Source: a virus. Taken from it: a DNA stretch of 45,738 nt. Positions 15,802 through 23,336 of the stretch are shown piece by piece. Under the pieces are notes generated by a model, which saw only the letters and a list, made by a program, of their open reading frames with translations, was not told where the DNA came from and did not search any database. The position numbers and the translations under genes are program-made. The stretch lies in IMG/VR virus record IMGVR_UViG_3300046804_002937, positions 1 through 45,738 of that record; one strand, written 5' to 3'. The stretch's first letter is position 1. The number at the start of each line of letters is the position of its first letter.

Positions 15802-16512
15802 TTATGTTGGCTTATCTGTAGTTAAAATATCCATCATTTTTCCTTCTATCCCAGCATGATTAAAATCAATTAATGGATCGACCCAAATATCAATTCCAGC
15901 ATCTCTTGCTCTGCGACAGAAGGTATAGTCCTCACCCCAAAACTGACCTTCAAACACTTCTGTATTGAATAAACAGTATCCTTTAGACATTTCAGACTGC
16001 GGACTTCTTGGCTCATAGTATAGTTCTGGATATTTTTCTTGCATAGCCTTAATAGCAGATTTTTTAATCAGCATAAAACCAGCAGGAATGTAGTTCATTT
16101 TGAGCAACTTAGTTTCTGGGCAACGAATAAGTTTTCCGTCCTCTTCAGTGCATGCTTCAAATTTATATCCTTTACCATCACGAGCAGGATATACGCCACC
16201 AGAAATATCTTTATCTGCAATAATTAATCGCAATACAGCATCTGGATCCCAACCCAAATCACCATCAACTAATAATGCATAATCACAATCTAACTCTAAA
16301 AATCTTTCTAGAATCTCATTTCGAGATCGAACTAGTAAAGCACATTGTGTCGGTAGTTGCACATGGACTTCAAATCCTTCCATTTCTAACAAACGAACTG
16401 TGTCTAATATTGACAACATATAGACCACATCAACTTTTCGATCATATGCTGGCGTTGAAATAAAAACTTTCTTCTTCTTTACTTCCTCGCGCACTCCATA
16501 TACTCTTTCCAT
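15802..16512 (-). CDS. Putative GT2-like glycosyltransferase (236 aa)
   Basis: GT-A fold sugar transferase. KKVFISTPAYDRKVDVVYML (15-34) is the first Rossmann-like unit. CDYALLVDGDLGWDPDAV (76-93) holds the DxD metal site (Asp83, Asp85). GGVYPARDGKGYKF and IPAGFMLIKKSAIKAM follow the usual second half. FWGEDYTFCRRARDAGIDIW (about 189-208) is the catalytic ED-type motif, and a possible metal-binding His follows in DFNHAG. The ATG at 16512 is preferred because AGGTG lies 6 bases upstream; a GTG at 16521 would sit inside that ribosome site. It opens the decoration cassette, 18 bases after the fibre chaperone gene. Confidence 0.8.
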   Translation of the reverse strand: MERVYGVREEVKKKKVFISTPAYDRKVDVVYMLSILDTVRLLEMEGFEVHVQLPTQCALLVRSRNEILERFLELDCDYALLVDGDLGWDPDAVLRLIIADKDISGGVYPARDGKGYKFEACTEEDGKLIRCPETKLLKMNYIPAGFMLIKKSAIKAMQEKYPELYYEPRSPQSEMSKGYCLFNTEVFEGQFWGEDYTFCRRARDAGIDIWVDPLIDFNHAGIEGKMMDILTTDKPT

Positions 16513-16530
16513 AATATTCACCTATAATAG

Positions 16531-16962
16531 TTAAATTGGATCGTTTAAAACCTTATCTGCTTTTTCTTGCGTAATTAAATTCTTGGAAACAAATTTTGTT
16601 AACCACCCAGCAGTTTTTGCATCATTCAAATCAATTTCTGATAAAAGATTAAATTTATTTATCCATGCTTCTATCTCGACATCTGTTTTTGATGCTGTCA
16701 ATATCGCAACATATTCATCATCACCGAGGCGATCTAAGAATGTTAATTTAGATACGAACTTCGGTGGAACTGGTTCTGGTGGTGGTGGATCAGATGTATG
16801 TTCCCAACCAACTCCATTCCATCGTGTATAAACAGTTTCTTCTGTTTCTGGTTGTTCTGGAGGTGCTGTTCGAGTGAATCCAAGTGGAATTCCATCTTCC
16901 TCATCAGGATATTCGAATTCACCACCAAAATAATAATTACCTAAGATTCTGTATATCTTCAT
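16531..16962 (-). CDS. Probable tail fibre assembly chaperone
   Basis: The product has 143 residues. The N-terminal half has the layout of phage tail fibre assembly proteins: DGIPLGFTRTAPPE (24-37), a Glu/Thr/Pro linker, then VYTRWNGVGWEHT (44-56) and a Pro run. The C-terminal half reads like the chaperone tail of these proteins, with FLDRLGDDEYVAIL, then KTDVEIEAWINKFNLLSEID, then GWLTKFVSKNLITQEKADKV. Its start overlaps the stop of the 1252-residue adhesin (ATGA), the usual fibre-chaperone arrangement. I infer that it folds or trimerises that adhesin. Confidence 0.6.
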   Translation of the reverse strand: MKIYRILGNYYFGGEFEYPDEEDGIPLGFTRTAPPEQPETEETVYTRWNGVGWEHTSDPPPPEPVPPKFVSKLTFLDRLGDDEYVAILTASKTDVEIEAWINKFNLLSEIDLNDAKTAGWLTKFVSKNLITQEKADKVLNDPI

Positions 16963-19900
16963 GATGTCTTAGCCTTTACATACCAAACTAGATCAACATT
17001 TTCGCCAGTTGATTGTAGTTGAACTTGTGAATTCATCGGGAGTGATGGCTGCTGGGTTGTGGGGGTAGTGGTATTTGTTTGATTTTGTGCACTATAATTA
17101 AGTGTGTATGGGAAAATCAATGGAACATAGAATTCTGTTGATGCGTCATACATTCCAGAACTATATGTATTTGCATTATTTGCATATTGCAGATTAGTCC
17201 CAGTGCCATTACCAATTACAACAGGACCAGTCGCTTCATTGACCAAGAATGATGCTCTTGGTGTCCAAGTGACGAGATCCTTTGATGTAAAGTTAACAAT
17301 ATTTCCTGGCATAATATACATACCTGATGCTGCATGATATCTTACTTTATATGTACCAGGAAGATATGTAATTAAACTCATACCTTGATATGCGTAAGCA
17401 TTATAATTGCCAGGATAGTCAGTCCAAGTATAATATGCTGGAGTGTTATATTGTCCATATCCGTAGATAAATCCTAGTGCAGAATACCAAGTGTATTGAG
17501 CGTAGTAAGTTGCATAACCAACAAAGTAATTAAAGAAATATGTATTCGCCATCGCGTACATATTAGTATTCCCGAACTGATTATACACATTTGTTGTAGT
17601 CCAGTAAATACCATCATTTGAAACAGCAATTTGTCCAGCATTTGCAGCTGCAATAAATCGACCATTCGCAAACGAGATCGCAGGAACAACACCAGTTCCG
17701 ACTGGTGCTGTTCTAGAAGTATTACCAAATGCACTTCCTAATCCCAATCCGCTCCAGTCAATCAAGTTATTTGAAACACTAATTCTAGCATGGCTATTGT
17801 GCAATGAAGTCCATGTATTGTAATAATATCGCACATTCACATTTGAGTATTGAGTTCCAATTGCAAGCAAAGTATTGCTATAAGCAAGGCTATAGTTGAT
17901 GTCCATGATTGCAGCAGTTGTATTGCCACCGACTGCAAATCCTGGAGGTAGTGGAGTCTGCCACTTTCTTGTTGTCCAGTAAATACCATCATTTGATGTT
18001 TCAAGAACATATGAAAGATTAGTATTACCAAAGTTGACATTACTGTAAGAAACATTGGCATTCATTGTGTTGCCGTATCTTGCAGCGCCAACTAGAATGA
18101 ATGAGTTAGTAGTATTTCCATAATATGCAATACTGAACACATTAGCATTTGATGCATGTCCAGACCAGAGAACACCATTTGGCGAAATTTTGGCAACACC
18201 ATTAGATCCAACTGCAAGGAATCGACCATTACCAAAAGCCATTCCTGAGAAGTTTGTATCAGTCTTTGTATTTTGCCAGGTCCAGGTATTTCCATCTGGA
18301 GATGTTGCAGCAAATCCAGCCATACCAACAGAGATGAATACATTGCTGGTATTGCTATACATTGTATCGGTAACTTGACCAGTATATGTGGTATTAGCAC
18401 TATCTGTTGTCCAACCCCATTGTGAGTTAGCCAATGGTTTAATTATGCTCTGAGTCCAGGTAATGCCGTCTGTTGATCGACCATGAACTCCTTGACCACC
18501 ATAGACATAATATCCGTTACCATATGCAAGAGATGAGATTCTTACATAGTTAGTATTTGGATCTGGTGTTCTTCGAATCCAAGTGACTGCATCAGTAGAT
18601 GTTGCAAGAACATTATCACCACCATACAGATAAGTATTGTTTAGATAATTGACTGTTAGAATTGTGTTGTTGGTATTTGGATTTCTGTATGTCCAAGTAA
18701 TACCATCTGTTGATGTGAACATCGAACCAGACTTACCACCCATGACCCACAACCCACCGCCATATGTAATTGAATAGTGGTCGTTTGATGTTGTAATGGA
18801 TGCATTGGTCCAAGCACCAGCTACATCATATGAATATCCGACTCTACCGCCCTGTCCTGCATACACAAATGTCGTATTATCAGAACCAACTGCATAAATG
18901 TCATTTGCTGAGCCACCGATTGCTCCAGTGTTACTCCAGAAGATGCCATCATTTGACCATTTTGCAACGCCGTTCGGTAGTGCAGCGACGAATTTATTCG
19001 CACCGAATGCAACACCATTAACATTGGCGAGAGTGTTCATACCAGAGAATTGAATACCATTTCTCGAAATAATAAGATTGCCACTCACACCACCAAGCAT
19101 ATAGGTCAATGTTCCATTGGCATTACCATATGCACTATACCCCCAGCCAGGAGTATCAAGCGCATATGCTGTTGTTCTGGTGACATATGTATTGATGTTT
19201 GCGTCTGTCGTAGTTCTAATTGTGCCAGATGTACCTGCCAAAATGAATGTATTTGTAGAATTAGCAGTACCATAAACAATAGTATTAATTCCCTGACCGC
19301 TTGCAACAGTACCAACAACAGTCCAATTTAATCCGTCTTGAGAAGTTGCAGCAGCACCAGCGTCTGTTCCATACAAATAAAAATTCGCAGTATTTGTATA
19401 ACCATACGCAATTGCATTGATTATATGGCTGTTATGTGCAAATGGCGCAGCATTCGAAACAGCAAATAGATTTGATCCTGTTGTATTTGTTACAGCCGCA
19501 TTTGCAGTATAAATTCGATTATATTTGGTATTTGAATATGCGCGATTATATGCTGTTGCATATCCAGCAAATGTTACATGGCAATCGTGTGTGTGATGAT
19601 GATGAGAATCATTATGATGATGAAAACAGCCATATGTATATGTTGGATATGAATATGAAGTATCGGTGACGATCTGAAAAAAGTCAGTTTTAGCAATCAT
19701 TGTATTTGCGCCATTAGCAATTGCAGTTACTCTAACTGCACCTGCACCAAACGCAGAATTCGAGTTTGCTGTAGCAGCCACGCCTCTATATTGCCAATAT
19801 CTTCCATCTGTAGAAGAATATACTTCTGGTGCATAGGTGTTTGAACCAGAAGCGTCATAAAATGATGCGAGATATATGTTAGCAGTACCTAGTGCAAATT

Positions 19901-20717
19901 TATTTTGCACTCTATTTGCAACAGCTGTTTGAATTCCAGTCCAAGAAACACCATCCGTTGATGTTTCTACCCATGCTGGAGTTGCAGCAAGAATGTATGA
20001 ACCATTTGCTCCACCAACATTTCCCCAAACAACATCGCTTGGTACAGCAGTGTATCCAGTATTACTTAAAACTGCAGACCATGTTGCACCAGATGTTCTT
20101 GAAATCTGCATGCCACCGCCGCTGCTATTCCATGCCAAGAATGTATTTGCATTCGCAGCAATGATTCCGAGTTGATCACCAATTGAAACAACTGATCCAA
20201 TTGTTTGATTACTTGGATAGAAGGGATAGACGCCAACATTTGTTGCGAGAATAAATCTTCCATTACCACCATCACCACCATATGCAATTCTATATGTGTA
20301 ATTTGTGGCGGCTACACTTTTATAAACAAAGTTCTGCATAGAACTGTTGGCAAGCATAATTGAACCAGCATTATAACCACCAGATGGACCCCACAGTCCA
20401 AAGACATATAGATCATCGTCTGGGCTATAGGCAACAGATTGTCCACCAATCAAACCACCATATTGAGTAGTCTTGGTTAATCCAACTGTTGCATTGACAT
20501 ATCCAATTCTAGAGAATAATTGCGGATAAGAACTTTGTTGATAAACTTGTCCTGCACGAATCCAAGTGCCGCCACCAGAATCGGTAATTGTATTTGATTG
20601 CAATACCTGACGGACATTACCAGTCATGACCTGCTTGATGTCACCGATTGATGAATCACCACCACCGCCGCCACCGCCGCTGGTTCCACCACCCATCATT
20701 GCTGTTAATAGAGTCAT
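16959..20717 (-). CDS. Large Asp-box beta-propeller adhesin (probable tail fibre/receptor-binding protein)
   Basis: The product has 1252 residues. The N-terminus has a Gly run (about 9-20) and TWIRAGQVYQQSSYPQLFSR (about 50-69), similar to tail-collar or fibre tip segments. From about residue 205 to 1155 it carries about 15 Asp-box motifs of the form S-x-D-G-x-x-W, for example TSTDGVSWT, SSTDGRYWQ, TSQDGLNWT, RSTDGITWT and TSPDGNTWT. They are 50-80 residues apart, as in sialidase or BNR/YCF48-type propeller blades, so two or so propellers are expected. Residues 363-380 form a striking His/Cys cluster (nine His in 15 residues). The C-terminus is Gln/Thr/Pro-rich with a short beta end. There is no sialidase catalytic set that I can see, so a binding role is favoured. 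The downstream gene is its likely chaperone. Confidence 0.75.
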   Translation of the reverse strand: MTLLTAMMGGGTSGGGGGGGDSSIGDIKQVMTGNVRQVLQSNTITDSGGGTWIRAGQVYQQSSYPQLFSRIGYVNATVGLTKTTQYGGLIGGQSVAYSPDDDLYVFGLWGPSGGYNAGSIMLANSSMQNFVYKSVAATNYTYRIAYGGDGGNGRFILATNVGVYPFYPSNQTIGSVVSIGDQLGIIAANANTFLAWNSSGGGMQISRTSGATWSAVLSNTGYTAVPSDVVWGNVGGANGSYILAATPAWVETSTDGVSWTGIQTAVANRVQNKFALGTANIYLASFYDASGSNTYAPEVYSSTDGRYWQYRGVAATANSNSAFGAGAVRVTAIANGANTMIAKTDFFQIVTDTSYSYPTYTYGCFHHHNDSHHHHTHDCHVTFAGYATAYNRAYSNTKYNRIYTANAAVTNTTGSNLFAVSNAAPFAHNSHIINAIAYGYTNTANFYLYGTDAGAAATSQDGLNWTVVGTVASGQGINTIVYGTANSTNTFILAGTSGTIRTTTDANINTYVTRTTAYALDTPGWGYSAYGNANGTLTYMLGGVSGNLIISRNGIQFSGMNTLANVNGVAFGANKFVAALPNGVAKWSNDGIFWSNTGAIGGSANDIYAVGSDNTTFVYAGQGGRVGYSYDVAGAWTNASITTSNDHYSITYGGGLWVMGGKSGSMFTSTDGITWTYRNPNTNNTILTVNYLNNTYLYGGDNVLATSTDAVTWIRRTPDPNTNYVRISSLAYGNGYYVYGGQGVHGRSTDGITWTQSIIKPLANSQWGWTTDSANTTYTGQVTDTMYSNTSNVFISVGMAGFAATSPDGNTWTWQNTKTDTNFSGMAFGNGRFLAVGSNGVAKISPNGVLWSGHASNANVFSIAYYGNTTNSFILVGAARYGNTMNANVSYSNVNFGNTNLSYVLETSNDGIYWTTRKWQTPLPPGFAVGGNTTAAIMDINYSLAYSNTLLAIGTQYSNVNVRYYYNTWTSLHNSHARISVSNNLIDWSGLGLGSAFGNTSRTAPVGTGVVPAISFANGRFIAAANAGQIAVSNDGIYWTTTNVYNQFGNTNMYAMANTYFFNYFVGYATYYAQYTWYSALGFIYGYGQYNTPAYYTWTDYPGNYNAYAYQGMSLITYLPGTYKVRYHAASGMYIMPGNIVNFTSKDLVTWTPRASFLVNEATGPVVIGNGTGTNLQYANNANTYSSGMYDASTEFYVPLIFPYTLNYSAQNQTNTTTPTTQQPSLPMNSQVQLQSTGENVDLVWYVKAKTS
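17255..20110 (-). repeat. About 15 Asp-box (S-x-D-G-x-x-W) repeats inside the adhesin gene
   Basis: The motif recurs at irregular 50-80 codon spacing through the coding sequence of the 1252-residue protein. Variants such as SRTSGATW, ISRNGIQF, ISPNGVLW and TSKDLVTW mark decayed copies. The DNA copies are diverged, so this is an old protein-level repeat and not a recent tandem duplication. Confidence 0.75.
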
Positions 20718-20746
20718 GTTCGTTCCGTATAATTTGTGTTGTTCAG

Positions 20747-21133
20747 TTAACCGATCATCCAGCCATATGCAGTACTAATATATCTTAATTGCATCGTCAC
20801 ATTAGCCATATTTATGGTCACATTATCGGTCGTGCCTGCAATCTTAGAGCCGTTTGGAGCGATATTATTGGTCAGCAAGCCGTTTGTGAATGTGATAACC
20901 AATGAGTCGTTCACCGAAGGTGTTGCTGGGAGCGTCACAATGGAAAGACTATTATTAGTCATTACATAGTGCTGAGCTGCAATTGCAGTTACAGTCGTTC
21001 CAGTTACGATATTTAAAGTCGGAAATGGATTATTTGCTCGAGCATAAGCAGTATTCGCCTGATTGTACGAATTCGTCAGGCGACTTTCCAGATTCGAGAC
21101 TTGTAACTCTTTGACTGTTGGCTGCGTAGGCAT
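20747..21133 (-). CDS. Small fibre-type beta protein (128 aa)
   Basis: Virion-type protein. The first 35 residues include a helical NSYNQANTAYARANN stretch, the Ala/Asn/Tyr motif also found at the C-terminus of the collagen-like protein. The rest matches the beta domain often seen at phage fibre ends: VTAIAAQHYVMTNNSLSIVT, then LPATPSVNDSLVITF, then a final LRYISTAYGWMIG. I infer a short fibre or fibre cap, perhaps attached to the neighbouring adhesin or to the collagen-like fibre. A possible late promoter box lies 30 bases upstream. Its precise role is unknown. Confidence 0.55.
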   Translation of the reverse strand: MPTQPTVKELQVSNLESRLTNSYNQANTAYARANNPFPTLNIVTGTTVTAIAAQHYVMTNNSLSIVTLPATPSVNDSLVITFTNGLLTNNIAPNGSKIAGTTDNVTINMANVTMQLRYISTAYGWMIG

Positions 21134-21162
21134 TAACGGCTCTTAACTATAGAATTCTTGAG

Positions 21163-21170
21163 TATTTAGT
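21163..21170 (-). promoter_or_regulatory. Possible late promoter box upstream of the 128-aa fibre gene
   Basis: The minus strand reads ACTAAATA, overlapping the stop of the 194-aa oxygenase gene and 30 bases before the ATG at 21133. It is the same octamer as upstream of gp13 and gp18. Transcription from here would cover the adhesin and decoration cassette. Confidence 0.35.
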
Positions 21171-21750
21171 TTTGCGAGTAGGCTATATTAAACGATAGAC
21201 TGATTCTCTCTGAAGTCGCTGGAAGAGTTCGATGCATCAAATGACTTGGAAAAATTAGACATCTACCGACCTTCGATTCGTAAAGAATATTGTGGCTATT
21301 TTTCAGATTCTGTTCCGTATAGATCGGCATCGATGGCTGAAAAAAGTGCCATGGAGCCTGAAATACGAAATCTGATTCCTCTGAACTCTTTATATAAAAC
21401 ACCCCTGATATCATGCTATCTGGATGACTATGTAAATCTTGGTATCCATATTTTTTATATAAATTTAACCAAGAACAAGTAAATCTCAATCCCTCTGTTT
21501 GAATCTTATGCATCGTACAATAACCGCCCAATGCATTAATAATTGCTTGCTTTATCTCCGAAAATTCTGGTAACTCAAGCACAGTACCAAACTTATTCAC
21601 CGTACTATAACAATCACTGAAAAATGGTTTCTCGTTATGTTGTTCAATTAATTCCAAAGAACGAGTTACAATACTTTCAGTGACTAAATCTTTATTTTCA
21701 GTATAACAAACAAGGGAAGGAAACAAAAAATCATAATATAATTCACTCAT
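21166..21750 (-). CDS. Putative 2OG-Fe(II) oxygenase, 2OG-FeII_Oxy_5 (TIGR02466) type
   Basis: The product has 194 residues. The family pattern is plain: FPSLV near the N-terminus, RFTCSWLNLYKKYGYQDLHS (89-108) leading to HPDSMISGVFYI (109-120), and VGRCLIFPSHLMHRTLPATS (161-180) with ERISLSFNI after it. His107 or His109 with Asp111 and distal His173 would bind iron, and Arg182 would bind 2-oxoglutarate. Enzymes of this group are common in marine phages with unknown substrates. It overlaps the 80-aa gene by 8 bases and is flanked by fibre genes, so a fibre protein could be its substrate, but this is not shown. Confidence 0.75.
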   Translation of the reverse strand: MSELYYDFLFPSLVCYTENKDLVTESIVTRSLELIEQHNEKPFFSDCYSTVNKFGTVLELPEFSEIKQAIINALGGYCTMHKIQTEGLRFTCSWLNLYKKYGYQDLHSHPDSMISGVFYIKSSEESDFVFQAPWHFFQPSMPIYTEQNLKNSHNILYESKVGRCLIFPSHLMHRTLPATSERISLSFNIAYSQN

Positions 21751-21985
21751 GCAGTTTTCCGTTTATGTTATTTAAAATTGCAGTGCCCAATTCTGTATGG
21801 TCTGCACCAATCACTCCATTTAAATCTTGTATAAAATCATTTGACACCAATCCATCATTATATCGTTTTTTTGCAAATTCCTCAACCTTTTGAATGAGGA
21901 TATCAATAGGTATTGGAATATTGTTTGAAACAGCGTCAATACAATTCTCAAAATCTTGTGTTGTTAAATCTGATATTGTCTTCAT
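21743..21985 (-). CDS. Small protein of unknown function (80 aa)
   Basis: I do not recognise this protein. It is acidic and mainly helical: TTQDFENCIDAVSNN, IDILIQKVEEFAKKRYNDGL, then LGTAILNNINGKL. There is no signal peptide or membrane segment. It lies 1 base after the glycine-rich gene and overlaps the oxygenase gene by 8 bases, so it is translated within the same operon. A helper or chaperone for one of its neighbours is possible, without direct support. Confidence 0.55.
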   Translation of the reverse strand: MKTISDLTTQDFENCIDAVSNNIPIPIDILIQKVEEFAKKRYNDGLVSNDFIQDLNGVIGADHTELGTAILNNINGKLHE

Positions 21986-21986
21986 T

Positions 21987-22991
21987 TTATGTTATAGTTA
22001 ATACAATTGCACCATTTGCGCCTTTATATCCGTTAGGGACGCTGGCTCCTGCTTGCACACCACCGACAGTCGGTCGTTTAACATCAACATAATTTGCTGC
22101 AGTTTCATATTCACCCGCATTTGTCGAACCATTTGTTACAACAGATGGATTAAAGTATCCAGATCCGCCACCACCACCATAGCCGCCTGCATCACCACCA
22201 CCTTGACCGCCACCAAAATATCCACCACCACCGCCGCCAGAACCAGCATCACTTGCATTATAGTCGCCGCCACCACCAGTACCAAATCCAGCGCCACCTG
22301 TAGCAACAACTGGACCCATTGCGCCGCCACCACCATTTCTGCCTGAGCCAGAAGCACCAGTTCTGCGACCACCGTTACCACCAGCACCTGCAGCAGATTG
22401 TGATCCGCCATAGCCACCAGCACCTGCGGTTTCGCCGTTTTGACCTGACGATCCACCACCAGCACCTGCTCTTCTGGTGGCGATTGAATATCCACCACCG
22501 CCACCACCAGCAACTAAAATTGGAGTGGTATTTGAAGTAAATTGAATACCAGTACCACCACCGCCACCAGCAGCATTTCGATTTGCGGCAACACCGTTAC
22601 CGCCCTCGCCTACGATAAAATCATAAGAAACGCCAGCAGACAATGTAACAAAACCATTTGATGATCCACCACCACCACCATAATAGTTTGCACCATAACT
22701 CACAGATCCACCACCCGCACCCCACATGACAACATTCAACGAATAGGTATAAGTTGGTATAATTGTCCAGGTTCCAGAATTTGCTAATGACAGTGCTCCG
22801 TCTACAGCCACATCCCAAGTTGTTTTACCATTTACTGCGGGACTAATAGTAAAGACATATGATGATGGTCCAGCAGCACCACCAGTGATTGCCATTGCCG
22901 TTGTCATGGCTGCAGCATTTCTGGCAGTAACTTTTTCTGATGACGATTTTCTATTCGCTATGTTTTGTTTTGAAAACGCTCTGAGGGTCAT
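21987..22991 (-). CDS. Glycine-rich adhesin-like protein
   Basis: The product has 334 residues. After an N-terminal region (1-85) comes YSLNVVMWGAGGG (about 83-95), the start of a Gly-rich domain. Residues about 95-275 contain many Gly runs of four to six separated by short variable segments (for example GGGGGYFGGGQGGGDAGGYG). Strands with VDVKRPTVGGVQAG and GANGAIVLTIT close the domain. Similar polyglycine-loop sandwiches form the receptor-binding tip of gp38 adhesins in S16-like T-even phages, with specificity in the variable segments. That comparison is by composition only. It lies next to the collagen-like fibre gene and could be its tip or that of the adhesin. Confidence 0.55.
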   Translation of the reverse strand: MTLRAFSKQNIANRKSSSEKVTARNAAAMTTAMAITGGAAGPSSYVFTISPAVNGKTTWDVAVDGALSLANSGTWTIIPTYTYSLNVVMWGAGGGSVSYGANYYGGGGGSSNGFVTLSAGVSYDFIVGEGGNGVAANRNAAGGGGGTGIQFTSNTTPILVAGGGGGGYSIATRRAGAGGGSSGQNGETAGAGGYGGSQSAAGAGGNGGRRTGASGSGRNGGGGAMGPVVATGGAGFGTGGGGDYNASDAGSGGGGGGYFGGGQGGGDAGGYGGGGGSGYFNPSVVTNGSTNAGEYETAANYVDVKRPTVGGVQAGASVPNGYKGANGAIVLTIT

Positions 22992-22996
22992 GTTAA

Positions 22997-23335
22997 TTAT
23001 GAGATTTCAGTACCAAACAAAGTAAATCCAAGATAATTTACACCTGCAGAATTTGCTTGAATTGCAATATTATCAGTTGCAGCCAATGACATACCAACCG
23101 TTAAAGCAATGGTATCATTTGGAGGCACCAGTGTATTGAATGCGATATAATGTTGATTTGCAAGAGCAGCACCGCCAGGAACAACGGCAATGTTATATGC
23201 TGCGTTACTACCAGATCTATTGCAGATCATCAATGTTGATATGATTGTATTCGTTGCCGCAGGAACAGTGTACACATTAAAAACTGCAGTATTACCTGGC
23301 GAAGATTGTGCTAAAACTTTATAGATTGTTGGCAT
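22997..23335 (-). CDS. Small beta-rich virion protein (112 aa)
   Basis: I cannot name this family. The sequence reads as a beta sandwich: AVFNVYTVPAATNTIISTLM, then NAAYNIAVVPGGA, then LVPPNDTIALTVGMSLAATD, ending YLGFTLFGTEIS. Short proteins like this are common next to fibre genes of marine myoviruses and are usually listed as virion proteins. It follows the collagen-like gene by one base. It may be a fibre-associated or decoration subunit. Confidence 0.5.
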   Translation of the reverse strand: MPTIYKVLAQSSPGNTAVFNVYTVPAATNTIISTLMICNRSGSNAAYNIAVVPGGAALANQHYIAFNTLVPPNDTIALTVGMSLAATDNIAIQANSAGVNYLGFTLFGTEIS

Positions 23336-23336
23336 T

